A stretch of DNA of 60,000 nt, taken from Owenia fusiformis. Taxonomy: Eukaryota; Annelida; Polychaeta; Sabellida; Oweniidae. The notes under the pieces are model-generated. The model had not been told where the DNA came from. It did no database searches and worked only from the letters and a program-made list of their open reading frames with translations. The stretch is taken from NCBI GenBank assembly GCA_903813345.2, contig CAIIXF020000005.1:13025375-13085374 (forward strand), in the 5' to 3' direction. This document shows, piece after piece, positions 21,901 to 36,900 of the stretch. Within the stretch, counting starts at the first letter, position 1. The number at the start of each line of letters is the position of its first letter. A program made the position numbers and the translations under genes.

Positions 21901-24900
21901 TCGTATCTACAAGAGCGGGTTTCATATTTAAGCTAGCAGAAAGGAGGACAATTGATGATGTGTACTAGTTTTGGAGCATCTTCGACATGTTCGAAGCATT
22001 TCGGTTATTGTGTATTAGGGGGATATTTAACTGACCATAAATCCATAGTATTTATCACCGTTACATCATGTATATGGATCTTACATCAATTGCTAAAGGT
22101 ACGTTCACACCAACGGCGAATGCCACGCTTTAAATCGGCGAGCAAAGCGCCGTCATTTTTGTCATTTTTCTTCATACCAACGGCGCTTTGATGGCGCTTT
22201 AAAGCGGCTTGTAAAGCGGCACCAAAGCGTAACAAAGTTTGATTAAAGCGTCGGGGTCGTAATAGGTCGTAGAAAAGCTCAGAGTAAAACGGGATATTCG
22301 GCAAGAGCGCCAAAAAATTTTAAACTCTTAAAAATTTTTGGGCGCTCTGTTACGAATCGATTAAGCGCCGAGAGCGTATCAAAGCTTAACAAACCGTAAC
22401 AAAGCTCAGAAAAACTTGATCCAAAGCGTAGGAAAGCTTAACATAGCTCTAAAAGGTTCCTCACGCTTTGATCCCGCTTTGATCAGGCTTTGTTACGCTT
22501 GAAATCACGCTTTGAAAAGCTTTGATAAGCATTATTACGCTTTGATGCGATTATGAAGCTTTAAATCAGGCTCTGATACGATTGCAAAACTCTGTTGTGC
22601 ATTGTTACGCTCTGTTAAGCTCTGTCACGCATTGGAAAATGTCGAGATCGCCGATTCCATGCCGCTTTTGATCCAATGACTATATAAAGATGCAGTAGAT
22701 CCATAAAACCATTGCATCTTTGACTCGAGAACACGATGGCAGAACAACGAGATCCAGAAATTCCAGATGGACCAGAGCATGACCTATCTGAAGAAGACAT
22801 GACGTTTGTCGCACGGCGTGATATAGCGTGTGAAAACTTTCAAGCGTAACAAAGCCTAGCAAAGCGTTTCAATCCTTGATTGAAGCGTCTCAATTCGTTG
22901 GAAAGCTTGAGAGTCCCTCAGGAAAGTGTAACAAAGAGTGTCAGATATTGATGAAAGCGTCTGACCTCGTGTCAGATCTTCATGCCAGATCGTAGCAAAT
23001 CTTGAGACATCTTAACGAAGCGTGTCAAGTGGTAACAGACCGTGAATAGACTGGGGTCCCCGCTTTGAACCAAGCTGTGTTAAGCTTTCCTACGCTTTGA
23101 GTCAAGCTTTGTTGAGCTTTGTTACGGTTTGTTAAGCTTTGATACGCTCTCGGCGCTTCAATCAATTCGTAACAGAGCGCTCAAAATTTTTAAACAGTTC
23201 AACATTTTTTGGCGCTCTTGCCGAATATCCCGCTTTACTCCGAACTTTTCTACGACCTATTACGATCCCGACGCTTTAATCAAGCTTTGTTACGCTTTGG
23301 TGCCGCTTTACAATCCGCTTTAAAGCGCCATCAAAGCGCCGTTGGTGCGAACGCTTAAACAGTTTAAATTTTTTAGCGCTCTTGCCGAATATCCCGCTTT
23401 ACTCCCGAGCTTTTCTACGACCTATTACGACCCCGACGCTTTAATTAAGCTTTGTTACGCTTTGGTGCCGCTTTACAAGCCGCTTTAAAGCGCCATCAAA
23501 GCGCCGTTGGTGTGAACGTACCATAATGAAATATCATTATTACAGAGGAGCAAAAATAGTGAGTACCGAACTGGCGTCTTTCCATTTCCTTCTGATAGTG
23601 ACCATCCTGCAGCCAAAAAGCAATCAGAATGGGTGAAGTCAATGTCTTCGAGTATATGATCGGACTTCTCAAAGTAACCAATGGACTGTGTATCGTTTAC
23701 AACTATCATGGCGTTATCACCTAATATAAATAATCAAAATATGCTCTTAATTAGTAGTAGTATTCTTAATCTTAACCAATAACTGATCAACTCTACAGGT
23801 AATAAAAACCTGTAATAAAAATCTGTAATAAATATACAGACTGACAGAGGGTGTAAAGTTCGAAGCGAGCCAATCAAAGTCATGCATATGTTTTCTTTAC
23901 AAGTCTAAAATAAATCAAGTAATGTTTTGCAATGCAATACCATGTTTTGCTTCTGTGCATGTCTTGTTGATATTGAGGTCGCATCGTTGATTCTGAGGAG
24001 CACATATACAATGTCCCTCACAACTATGTGTAATGCAGCGGCGGGTCAGGACAAGCACACCCTTACCAGGTGAGTTTACAATAACGTCAAATGAATTATG
24101 AGCGACTAAACTTGGCAACCCAACCTAAAATAATATTCATATATCATAGAAGCAGATTTTAGCCAGCAATAATGAAATGCGGTAGAATTTTTGAAACTGG
24201 GTAATGATGAATGAATGGCTATTTTGTCACATCGAAACACAATAAATAATTGATATTAATGCCGAAACGTTATATCTACCCCATTAACCGCCCATATTTT
24301 TACAAAGATCTTCTTGGAATCAACCAGCGTTCTGCCCAGTGTGATATCAGCAGTTTGTATCACGCCTTCCTTTTGTCTCTGTCCAGATGTATTGTGGGTT
24401 ATCATAATAGGACCATCCTGTTTCAGATGCAAATCATTATTATAAAAATTATATAATTATTTTACTTACGATATTTTCACGTTTCATGCTACCACGTTTC
24501 ATGTGAATGATACTCGGAAGTAAAAGCAGCAGTGGTATTGTACAAATATTGGTGGAGATATGTACCAATCATCTATGATTTCAATAAATGTCTATTTCAA
24601 ACGCCTTATGCAGAACGCAATGCAGCACTGAAGACGTAACCGCGGAGGCCTTAGTGTAGGTTATACTAAGTGGTAATTTTGCCTAATCATTTAATTTGCC
24701 TATTTCCTAATTTTTGTCAGGTTGGGGAAATTAAATGTAGGAAATGGGAGGTTTCTTGTCATTAGGAAAATAAAAATTAGGAAAATAATGAAATTTGACC
24801 ATTCGGAAAATTAACCACTCGGATTAAATACCACTTAATATGTAATATACAGTAATTTAGAGTGACATACAGGAGTATACTCATGTCCAGCAAACGTCTC

Positions 24901-27900
24901 CCCGACTGTAACTAAATAATGTGATATTCCAGAGTGGTGGTCCTCGAACCCTAGCCAATGCAACGAAATATCAGCTCCATTCCAAGTCATGAATCCATCT
25001 TCATATCTGCCAACATTTGCAGCATGGTTTGTCCAACTAGCAAAGGTTCCGACGCTTGGTCTCGATGAGTCAACCTTAAAAAGGCACAACTCAGTGGTCA
25101 TTTCACTGAACAACAACAGTCACCAGTAAAGTTGTTGACTAGTAGAATTAAGGAGGATTCCTATACGTGTATACATATAAGTTTGAATCATAAACTAGAG
25201 AGATTTCGCACCTAGTGAAAGTACAACTTATAACGTATACTTATACTTATAGGTAAACGTACAAGGTGTTTCATAATGTGGGCTTTTCGTCAGGAAAGAT
25301 CTTCTCGGACTGTAATAAATACAGGTCAAAGGGATGCCATTTGTACTTTCTTGAATTGAAGCATGTTTAGTTGATCCAAATGTCTTTGTCTAGAATAAAA
25401 TAGGCTCATATATAGTACATATGTTATAGACCCATCTCTTCTCAAATTGACTTTTTGGAGATGCTCGTTATGAAACACCCTGTATGTCATATGTTGAGCT
25501 ACTGAATTTACTGTTTCCAGGAATTGCTAGAACCTACTGGTTTGATTGGTGTTTCAAATTGATGGTTAAAGTATTTGATTGGATACTGTTCCCACTCGGC
25601 CAATTAATTTAAAAAAAATGCTTGCGGTCAATTGTTCCACACACGTGTAGGCAACGGAGATCCAACTGTATACGTTATCATCTACGTAAATATACCGTTT
25701 TGTAAGTTCATTGAACTTATACTGATCATGAAAACATTGAAATAATCAACTTGTTTATGTAATGACTCACTTTAAAGAATCATGACTCACTTTAAAGGAT
25801 CGTGTTTATAATACACTACAACTACAAGGACACGGAAGCAAGCATTTAATCATAATGTGCATAATCTACACGTGCAGATGACAGTGCATTCACAGTCTCT
25901 AGTTGATGGAGCTTTTCTATAACGGGAATAGTTATGTTCCATTAAGTACAATTTAAAATTGATTTTAGTAAATATAATAGTTCGACATGACCCTTTAAAC
26001 TATACGTATACGTATAAGTTGTACTTTCACTTATGTGCAAAATCTCTCTACTGATCGTTGAATTATACTTATAGAAATTAAAATCTCGGCATCTACAGGT
26101 TGCATCCACATATAGTGTTACGCATTTATAAAGTACAATTTTAGCAATTTTAACAGATTTAGCTTTAACAGTGAAATGTGCTCTTAGTACGTAGTTTCAT
26201 ATTCTTATTCCATAACTGAATCATAGACTGATCGTGCATCATACATGTAGAAATTACAATCCCAATGTCTTTTGGTTTCATCCAACTATAGTGATAGACA
26301 TTGAACAAATATGTTTTATAAAATTGCTATAGCAATTTTAAGTTTTAGCCTGAACAATGAATTATCCTACACTTAGTGTACTAAATGTATAATAACATTA
26401 AAAAATAAATTTGATATTTATTGGCAAAATGAATAACAGGAGGATATCGTGATGATATACTCCGGGCGGAGGATATCGTGACGATATACTCCGGAAAACC
26501 CAATATGCGTAGGATATTGTGACGATATACTCCGCTTGTTGATTTCCCGCCAAATTGACTCTATTTGGCATGAAATTCATTTTGCAATGGTATATACATT
26601 TAGTACAATCCTTGTAAGTGTAGGATAATAAGAACATCCTATGATTTTTTTCAGAATATCATTTTAATCTACTCGGTGATATTGATATCTGCACTCGTTC
26701 GCTTTGTTCTCTCGTGCAGATATCAATTTCACCTCGTAGATAAAATGATATTCCTCAAAATCATAGGATATCCTATAAATATTGACGCACTAACCAGTAA
26801 ATGCTGTGACGTGCTACTAGAGCACAGTTGCGCTTTATTGCAAGCGATGACTGTTACGTAATATTCTGTACCATCTCGAAGTGTCAGGTTGCTAAAGGTA
26901 TATTTGTCACGAGTTCCCACCTAAATTAGAAATATACTTGCAATTCAAATGCAAAAGTAATTGAAGTAAAACCGGAAAGATATCGAACAGTACATAAAAA
27001 GATCAACGCAAAACAAATGGTACTTCAATTTAAGTGAACTATTGCATTATCTATAATTAAAGCTCTCGATCACCAATTCACACAATGACCTTCATTGTTC
27101 TGGTATCTTGTGAATGATTCCTGGGTGGGAAAAAACGATGTCAATCTTTAGTTCTATTGTTGTATTTGCTGCTTACTTTATAAATTGACTATGATCTAAT
27201 GAAATCAAGACAATTCAATACCTCAACAGTAGGAATATCCAGATCACCATCCATGTGTGCAAATATGCTGACATATTGTCTTTCAATTGCAGATATATTG
27301 TCATCAAACTTCCATGTGACAGCCAGCGAGCTCCTCCAGACCTAATTGTACATGTGCACATGTGTTTTGTGAGTTTATAAAAAGTGCAAAACTGTTATAA
27401 TTGATCCAATTTTAACTTTTTCTGTTAAGAAAAGGGATATCATAACAAAATTAACTATTTTTGAAAAATTAGTGGCGGAAAATGATCGATCATAGAAATC
27501 AAATACATTCACACAGAAGTGAAATGCTGATCGTCGTGCGTTTTGAAGATGATTCTAAAATACCTGCATATTTTCTTGAATTGATCCATGATTTAGATTT
27601 ACTGTGGCTGGTTCAATAACAGTCGGTGGTGTCGTATCCACTGTGAATCCATTACTAGAAGCTTCTGCATACAATCCTATTTCATAGTGATTTTCATATA
27701 AATAATCAATATTTTGTGTAGATATATAAAACACTAATCCAGTTTTAATAATAATATTTTTTCAGTCGTTGCTTTACTGTCAAATAAGCATGAAGGTGTA
27801 AGGAAAATATATGTAATTAAGTCTTCATATTAACCGCTTGAGAGTATACAATAATTTCCGTCCGACAGGCATAATGTTACAAGTTCTAATCTCCCCAATG

Positions 27901-30900
27901 TGTTTACAACTACAGCCAAATGGTACTTTCCTGTTGAGTGAGTTAGGTTGCATTTCATGGTGCCAGATAATGTTTTGAAGATAGTTACCTGCAAAATTGT
28001 ATGCCCTTATTGTTACGTAGATCGTTTTATTCACAGGCAAAGGAGTGCTTAGAGGTTTGAATATAGACTCAGTAAGATGCACTTGTGTTGGTGAGATGAT
28101 GTCATCTGCTCCTACGATGGTACCAACGCGCATTTCATATCTAGATAGTCCACTATGAGCATCGTGAAACCCAATCCAATGAGCAGAGAGTACATCTCTG
28201 AAACAAAATTGTTATGATCCGTGTATTTATATCATTTTTTATGTGTTTTTTTTACTGTAGACTGTGTAGAAGTAATGTATTTGATATTACATCGATGGGG
28301 GTAACATTTCTCACTTCGATGCTTGAAACTGGATGTCTTCCGATACAGTTCCGTCCTCAACGACGCCAGCAATCGGTGGAGAGCTATCTATCGTGACACC
28401 ATCTGTTGAACTAGATACACATAGACCAGCCTGGTTACATACAGTGATGGTTGAATAATATTTCTTTCCTTGTGCAAGCTTTAGTGAATCCATACATTCT
28501 TCTGAAAGAAATATATATGCAAAGGGTAAAGCTTTACTTGACGAAACTCCCAAGAAAGTGAAGTTCCCGTGTTTTGAGGATGCAGCAGATGAAAGCATTA
28601 CCTTCTTTTAGACCAACAGCATGTTCTGGTATAATGTCATCACAGGTAGGGCAGCTTCCTGCTTTCCAAAGATGTTCAATAAGTTCAGTATGTGGATCTG
28701 AAAATCCTTCCCAATGGGAGCACAGTCTGGTAGCATTGGTCTGGTAGTCAATATCTCGATTGTAGATATCCGTCTCTTCGATTGTGCCATCGTATATGTG
28801 GCCAACGATGGGAGGAGATGCATCTACTATGAAAGCGTGTGAACTTGTAGTTGTATGCAGCCCGACCCTATTGTACGCCTTGATAATGTAAAAGAATTGT
28901 TAAAAATAATACTTTGATGTTTCTGTAATTGCAAACACAACATATACGAAGAGTATAAAATAGCATGTGAAACACCATTGTACATGTACTTTTATTCCTG
29001 ATAAAGATTTGGTGCTATACTATACTGTTATACTTTGACATACTTTGACTGTAACAAAGTACACATGTCCGTCCAAAAGGTCAAGATTTTGGGAAGTTGG
29101 ATCAGACATAGTCGATGTATATTTTGTCTGATGTGGACCACTGATATCGGCAAACCCAGGTTCAGATCCGATGGACCAAGTGTAATGAATAATTCCACTT
29201 TCCTCGTCAGCAAACACGCCAAACCAACTAAATCGAACAATATCTCATTAATGTATGTAAAAAAGATAATCCATTAAATGTCAGGATCATTTAATGTAAA
29301 TGAATAGATGCAGTTATCATAAGCATGGGCTGAATAAACTTACTCTGCAAGGAGTTCTTTATTGGTTTGTCCAACCAGATTTCTGAGTCGAACATGAGCT
29401 TTTTGCGTCAACCGTGGTGGAGTGAAATCAACTATGACAGGCGAACTACAAACATCACTTGATAGATCGACGTAGTTTGTAGCTGAAAGAAACCAGAAAA
29501 TGACATGAAGTCTAGAGCTTAACCAACATTAAAGATAAAAAAGAACTTCGCCGAGTAGTTAAAATGCACAATGTCTTCATGATTCATGTCATGATATTAA
29601 TATAATTATATAGATATACATTAAATTAAGATCCTACCTTTTATTGTCACAAAATATTCATGACCATTTGTAAGATTAAGTCCAGTGATAATATGGCGAT
29701 TTCCAATTCCGATTCTTGTAAATCCGACTACATCGACTCCATACGAGTGCCCACCTGAAACATTATTAGTATATAAAGTGGTCATTAGCAAAATGATGTT
29801 ATTGGATATGGATAGCAATTGTTTATAGTTTTGTATTGCCTATACTGACCAACTGCAAACTGGTAGTATTTAATTCCCGTATGCCGTTCGTCAGTGGAAG
29901 ATGTTACATCATCTGTATCTGAGAATTGTGACCAGGAAACAGATATTTGACTTCTGGAAGTCTAAAAAAGAAAAACAAATCTGACAATGTTTTCAGCAAA
30001 ATATGACATATTGTTGTCCCCTGTTTGCTAAAAGACAACATTTGGGGAGTTCCATTCGGAATAAGCAATTGTCCCAAAGTGAACTAATTTCCCGATGTTT
30101 TTCAATTCAGATGCTTAAGATAATTCCATAGCCATTAAATACTGTCCGTAAAAATGTAAATAGATACAGGATTAAAAATATTGTATTGTTATTGTTGTAT
30201 TGTAAAATTAAAACTAAAATAAATACCTGGTATCCCTGTGTACCAAGTGGATGCGTGTAGGCGTGTATATCTACGATTCCAGGGTCAGGTGGAGTCCAGT
30301 CTATCTTGACACCATCGCTACATGTCTTAATTTCAGGATGATGTTCCTTAAATCGTTCGTGATTAAGAACAGTCTCATTTGCAAATATACAAACAAAGTA
30401 AGTTTTCCCGTGGGTTACAGTCAGGTTATTGGCATTAACATACTCGTCTTCTGTTTCTCCACATGTTATAGCATCACGCATTTCACATAGTTTGATTGGA
30501 ATAGCTTCAACATCTAATGTTCCCGTTGGTGGTTGTACAACTGCCCAGCTATATTTCCCATGGCGTAAGGAGGGCCACACTGCTGATATTGTATCTCTAC
30601 TAGATGAATAATCGACATCATCATGTTCAAGACGCTGGTTTTTGATCCACGTGACAGGTCCTGTTATTACATGTACAGATAGTGAGAAGGATTTTTGACA
30701 GGATATGTGGAATATCTCTATATTTCTCGGAAGCGGTGACGGAGACAATTTTGAGACATACGTAAGACTTACATAATGACCTTTGAAATCTACATGACTG
30801 TATATACGACTTTAATTTAGATAATATTGCATCGCCTTTTTGAGATGTCAAGTTCAATTTATGTATGATTTACCTTTGACATCGAACACAATTGTTTTAT

Positions 30901-33900
30901 GTATTTTATTTGTAGTAATGTCACTGCAAGCCACAATTTCCTTGCATATTGTTGATGATAACCCAGCAAAGGTCCATCCACGAACACAGATGTGCCAACA
31001 CTTATTCAATTCATTTGGGTTCAGCAGAGAATTTTCCAAGTTAAATGTAATGGAACCATTTATTGGATAAGCTTGGACTCTTTCCCAAGGCTTTTCGATA
31101 CCATTGGCATTGGTATCTAAAGATAGTGTCCATTCGTAAAAGTCCACAACAGATTGACCATTTGATAAAATGGACTGAAATTCATCAAATACAATGGTAA
31201 TGTTGCTTCCTTCTTTGGAACTATTTATATTCATTGCACCAGTTATTGGTGGCTGATTATGTATTGTTACACCATTACTTGAACGTGGGAGAAAGCATGA
31301 TGCAGGTGTACAAAACTTAACAACAGTTCTGTATGTGGATCCAGATGACAACTCTAAGTTGGTCAAAGTGATGTTTTCACCAATAGGAAGAATTTCAGTA
31401 TATGGACACTCTGGTATCCATGCCATTGTATCTACAACAAAAATGTTATAGTTAATATGGATGATTGGAGTATCAAGAAGTCGGGTCAGGAAGGATAGCA
31501 CCACCTTGATAACCAACCAATACATACCATAACTAACATAAATGTCTTTAAAATGAGGGCTCCCCTCTCACCTTCATTATACTGCTCGATTCTGTAGAAT
31601 CCATGACTTATGAACGGCTTATATGTCTCTGGAATCTTCCAATGTGCAGCGAGATCTGTAACGCTGGATTGGAACTGAATATCATTTCTGCATGGGAACT
31701 AAAACAAATTACAGGGTGTCAAATAAGTCCCGTCCCCCCTCTACAGCCAAAACCAAGATATTTGGTACCAAGTATGATATATCATTGGAAAGGTCTTCCA
31801 AAGTTACGTTGATTGGCATATATCTGACACATGTCAATCAATCTCAGAAATTTTTACATTGTATCAATTGAGGTGACCATATGCCTAGAAACATGGCAAT
31901 TTGGCGTATTTGGCACGGTTTTAAGAATCATGTATAAGAAAGGTCACAGGACCAAAATATGACTAAATATGCTTATGGCGATGAATTGAACCTATTTCTG
32001 GATAGTGTTAGATGTGTAGAAAATAGAGGTGCAAGGAAAATGGTGAAAACCTTTTTGTAACAAGTGGAATGTGAAAAAGATTAACTTTTTGATGTATTTC
32101 TGAGGTCATATCCTTGTCATTTTGACTCAAAAAAGCTACTTAAAGGAGGGCACGTTAATTTTAAAAGACATCATAAAAATATAGGTAAATTTCATCCAAA
32201 ATACTTGAGAGTTGGTGAGTTAACATAACTTTGGATGATCTTTCTAATGGTATATCACACTAGGTACCTTCTGTTAAGGTTTTAGCTGTAGCAGGGGGGA
32301 CGGGACTTATTTGACACCCTGTATATATCTCGGATATTCAATATAATCTGTAGCTTGTAAGTTGTAAACTTTAATTTTAAGCAGTCAACCATCGTACAAC
32401 ATCCATTCAAATTATGCTAGATTTAATGAGGCTCCCGTCCATCATGAAATCGGCAAACATCCAAAATATAACATCAAAATATACAGCGCACCTTCAGATT
32501 GGTGTTGCCCATGTCAGGACATCCCAATCCATCATGGATATCAACATTGATTGTTCTATTCTGTGCTACAATTGTCACACCATCTGACGTGGAATTTACG
32601 CTACCAGTTGATGACTGCGCGATCACCGTGATGTAATACGTCTGCAAATACAAATGATCACTACTAATAATCTAATGCTATTTATTCATTTAAAAAGTTG
32701 TAAGTGCCAATGGTTCCAGACCAATTCCAGACCAATTCTTGGCTGATAATTCAACATACCTCGTGTGTTTTTAAGTCAAGTTGTGTTGATTCATACTGCG
32801 TCCCATCCACATCTGTAAATGCAAAGACGTCATCTTCTCCTTTTACTGTACCTATCCCCATCTTATATGTTACTTTGAGATGCGGGTGGATAAATCCACT
32901 CCATTTTCCCCGAATAGATGAAGAGGTCAATTGATAATCGATGTCGTAATCGTTCATCATCTAAAATAAATGGGCACCAGCTATACAAAACTATGATTTT
33001 TATGTTATGAAAAATGCAATCTTCATTCACTATAAATTGAACTGTTAGTGGTAGTACGTTACATAACATTATTGACTGAATACCTCATTCTCAACCTCTG
33101 CATATGGCAAAATATCTTTTACAATCCCAACATATGGTAAAGTTGTGTAATGTACATATGGTTTGGATGAGGCAATTGTTGACAAACCAGCTGCATTTGT
33201 TACTTTAATGGACGCTATCAGTGTTTGCGGATGGACAGGGTGAATATTTAACTTAGTAAGAAGAACTGCTGTGCAGTTATGGTAAGAAACATTACAAGAA
33301 CCTCCGGACATAAGTGGAGAGAAGTCAAGCATGTCTCTGTGGTAATTGTCTTGTCCTGCAACGATAATAACAACATGGATGATTGACTATATAAATAAAC
33401 AAAGGGGGTATGCACATAGTATGAGATTATTGTCTGATCAAGTATTGCTTTCAAATGTCCTAAGTAAAAGTTTCAAAGAAAAATATGGTATTACCAATGG
33501 CGATCAAATACTGCAATTTTTCTGTATCTTCTGCATCATATACTTTTGATGAATCCCAATCCACTCGCAAATATTCCCCTTCTTCACTCACTTTAATTTC
33601 ACTTTCAAATTTGGGTGCAGTGACATCTATGATCAAAGGGCCATATACCTATAAAATTTATTATACATTATTTCGCATGTTTTCTAATACAACAGAAGAA
33701 ACTTGACTGTTCCATATTAGAATGATCCGAAGTTATACAAGCCTTACCTTTGAATTTGTCATCCTGGCCCTGTTGGTGGCTTTAATGATTATATAGATGA
33801 GCTGGCCCTCAGATAGTCGTGGATGATAGAGGTTCCATGAAGGTCTCTGGTTCGTCGATTTAAATGGCATTACATCAGGAGCAAGTGGAGAATTTGTGCT

Positions 33901-36900
33901 GCTTAAACCTAGCTCAAAGTCGAATATTTCTGATTCAACGTCAAATCCTGTCCAGTTCACACGTAGCTGCATTTATAAACACAAAGTATGGTTCAAACAT
34001 ATGTAAAGATTGCATAAAAATTGCAATAAAATGAGAAAATGTATTGATAAATAAATTGACTACACTATCATCACTTTTATATGACATGTATGATAGATGG
34101 GTTTTTCAGTTTAAAGTTCGATGGAATAGCTAACCTGTCTTTCCTGTGTCAGATACAGTCGATTGCTAAAGGCACCAATCTTGCACCCTAAACTATCTGC
34201 ATTATATTTGGTCTCAGCGAATACACTGATGTCAGGTACCTCTACTCCTCTAAAACTATGAAGACACGCAGGTCAGCATTTACGAATCTATCATCAATAC
34301 GGACCCCTGAATATGATCAAACTGAGGCAAGATGCGATGAACAATATACAAATAATACCTCCATCTATTTATATCATCAACATATTTAAGCATCCATAGT
34401 ACCTAGTCAATCAGAAGTGTTTCAGTGAAGTATTACCTGCATGCTGATTCATTCAATCGTTGTTTGTAGCCGTGCCTTGTTATGAGCCATGTAGAATTAT
34501 CATGTGTTACTACACCGGGTCTAGTGTTTATGTGATCAACGATAATTGAATGCACATATGGAGGAGTAATGTCTATCGTGACACCATCTGAGCAAACAGG
34601 TTCGGAAGGTTCCATTGCACCATTGAAGGCAACCACAGTGCAAAAATATTTTCCAGGTCCAGGAGCAGTTGTACTAACTTCAGTTAAAGTTGTATTCTCT
34701 ACCTGTTTAAAGGGACACATGGAATAAAACAATTCAAAGTCTTCATTGACATGAATGGAAGTATGCTCATGCTCATACATAGCTTTTTAAACATACTTAC
34801 CATTGATGTTTGATTGATGCCAGTGAAGGCATCTGCTTCAAGGCAGCTATTACTAAACCCATATCTGTAAAACATGATGCCACTTTCTCTGTCGAAGAAC
34901 TGAGACCAATGTGCATGTAATGTATAATCCTGCTGGAAATCAACTTCCGCACTACCAGAATGTCCATCTTGTACAACACCAGGGTGGGGTGGAGATGTAT
35001 CAATTGTTATCTGAATATAAGAGTAAATAATCATAATCAGGAAAACAATACTAACGTAATATGCATTGAGGATTAAGAATTAAAACTCACTTTTAGAGTA
35101 AGAGTTGAGACTAATCGAGCAACATTGGTGACCGTTATTATCAGAAAGTAGTCGTGTTCATGTGTGCCTCTAGGCTTGGGAAAGTCCATACGGTCTGGTT
35201 TGATATCATACTGTATTCCATAGCACTGCCCTGCTGGTACACAATAACTTGATGCATCCTGTGTAGTGTTGTCTATCTTTATTACATGTGTATGTCCCTC
35301 TCCTAGTGTCTCTTCAGTATCGGTATAGTTGTCATATAGTTTCCAATGAACTGTGTGCAGCCCGCTGTGTATATCAAATGCTTTGAATCGGAATCTAAAA
35401 CATAGTTGCCCACAGCTTACGTAATGCATAAATGTAGTATCGTTAATTTAGGTTAATTACGAATCAGGTGTCAAATTAGAGATTAAAAGGAAAATCAAGT
35501 GTGAAGCAAATTCAAAACTGGTATTGTGATCCAAAGAAAGACAGTTAATATTTAAAATCCAGATATTATCTTATTCTTAATATTTCAGAATCACTCCCTA
35601 TCCAAACCCTTCAATAATCTATATGACATACTTACCGCATCTCATAAAGATCTCTCACATTGTGGACTGCAAGTTGTTCTCTGCCATTATTAACAAGCCA
35701 GATGTCCTCTATGACTGGTGGTGACGAGTCAAAATGAACACAAACGCTATCGTTAACATAAGTTCCCATAACATCTATGGCTCTTACCCAGAATCGTACT
35801 GTGTCACCATCTTCTCTCGGTATGTCTAACCGTTGGCCTTGATCGAGCACATTGTCTGTAGGATTCCAGTTGTCTTCAGGCATTGTCGTTATGGTTCTAC
35901 CGCCACTATGGTCTTTGAGGAAAGTGTAGTCAAATCTTACTAACGCATTGGCGTTTGGAATTGCCGAGCGTGTTCTCTCACCTTCATCAATGTCATCGTA
36001 TCCAGGCAGAATTTCTCTTTCCTGATAATCATCTACTGCTCCGAGAATCTTATTCATATGGTGGTAACGGTTAATAAATCTATCAGTCCATTTAAACACT
36101 ACACTCTCACCTTTTCCACGTGCATCCTGTAAATTATGCTGCCAGTGGCACATTTTATTTGATGTAGAATTACCCGATGAAAAATTCAGAGATGCAGATA
36201 TGGGTAGTAATGGTTTAAGTTGTTCTATATCTACAACAGAGTTGTTGTCATATATGAACAATCGTCTAGCTGTCTGTACATTACCACTAGATCCGGCATG
36301 ACCTGTGTTATCTACTGCTGTGAGAACAATTGAGTATGTACCAGCTATTTGTGGTGTAAAACTTGGAATTGGATCTCCAGATTTCCACTTCTGAAACGTT
36401 TTCATGGCTGGATGGCTTTCTCTGAGACCACTGTGGTTTTTTGAGGTCAAATATATATCAATATCATACTCCCTTATTCCAGAATGATCGTCCAGCCATC
36501 CATCCCAGCTAATGTTAATACCGACCTAGATAATCAAATTAAAAGGAATATTTAAGAGGTTTAGTATAGTCACTATTCATGAATTATGATTCAAAAAGGT
36601 AACAGTCCACCAGCTTTGATGATCACATTGTGATAAATGAGTTGAGTTACCGGAGAGTTACACATATGAAGCAGCTTGCAATTGTGTGTATTTTTATTTC
36701 ATAAAGAAACGGGTAATGCGATTCTAAGTAAAGGTGTGACACTTTATAAACACTGTACATCATCGTTTTATGAAGAACTAGGTTGTACCAATTTTGATTT
36801 GAGGGGTGACATCATATTTGAATTTAAAGCAAATGTGTTTATAATAACCAATTTTTAAATAATTATGCGGATGAGTTTCATGTAGGCCTACTCGAGAGCA

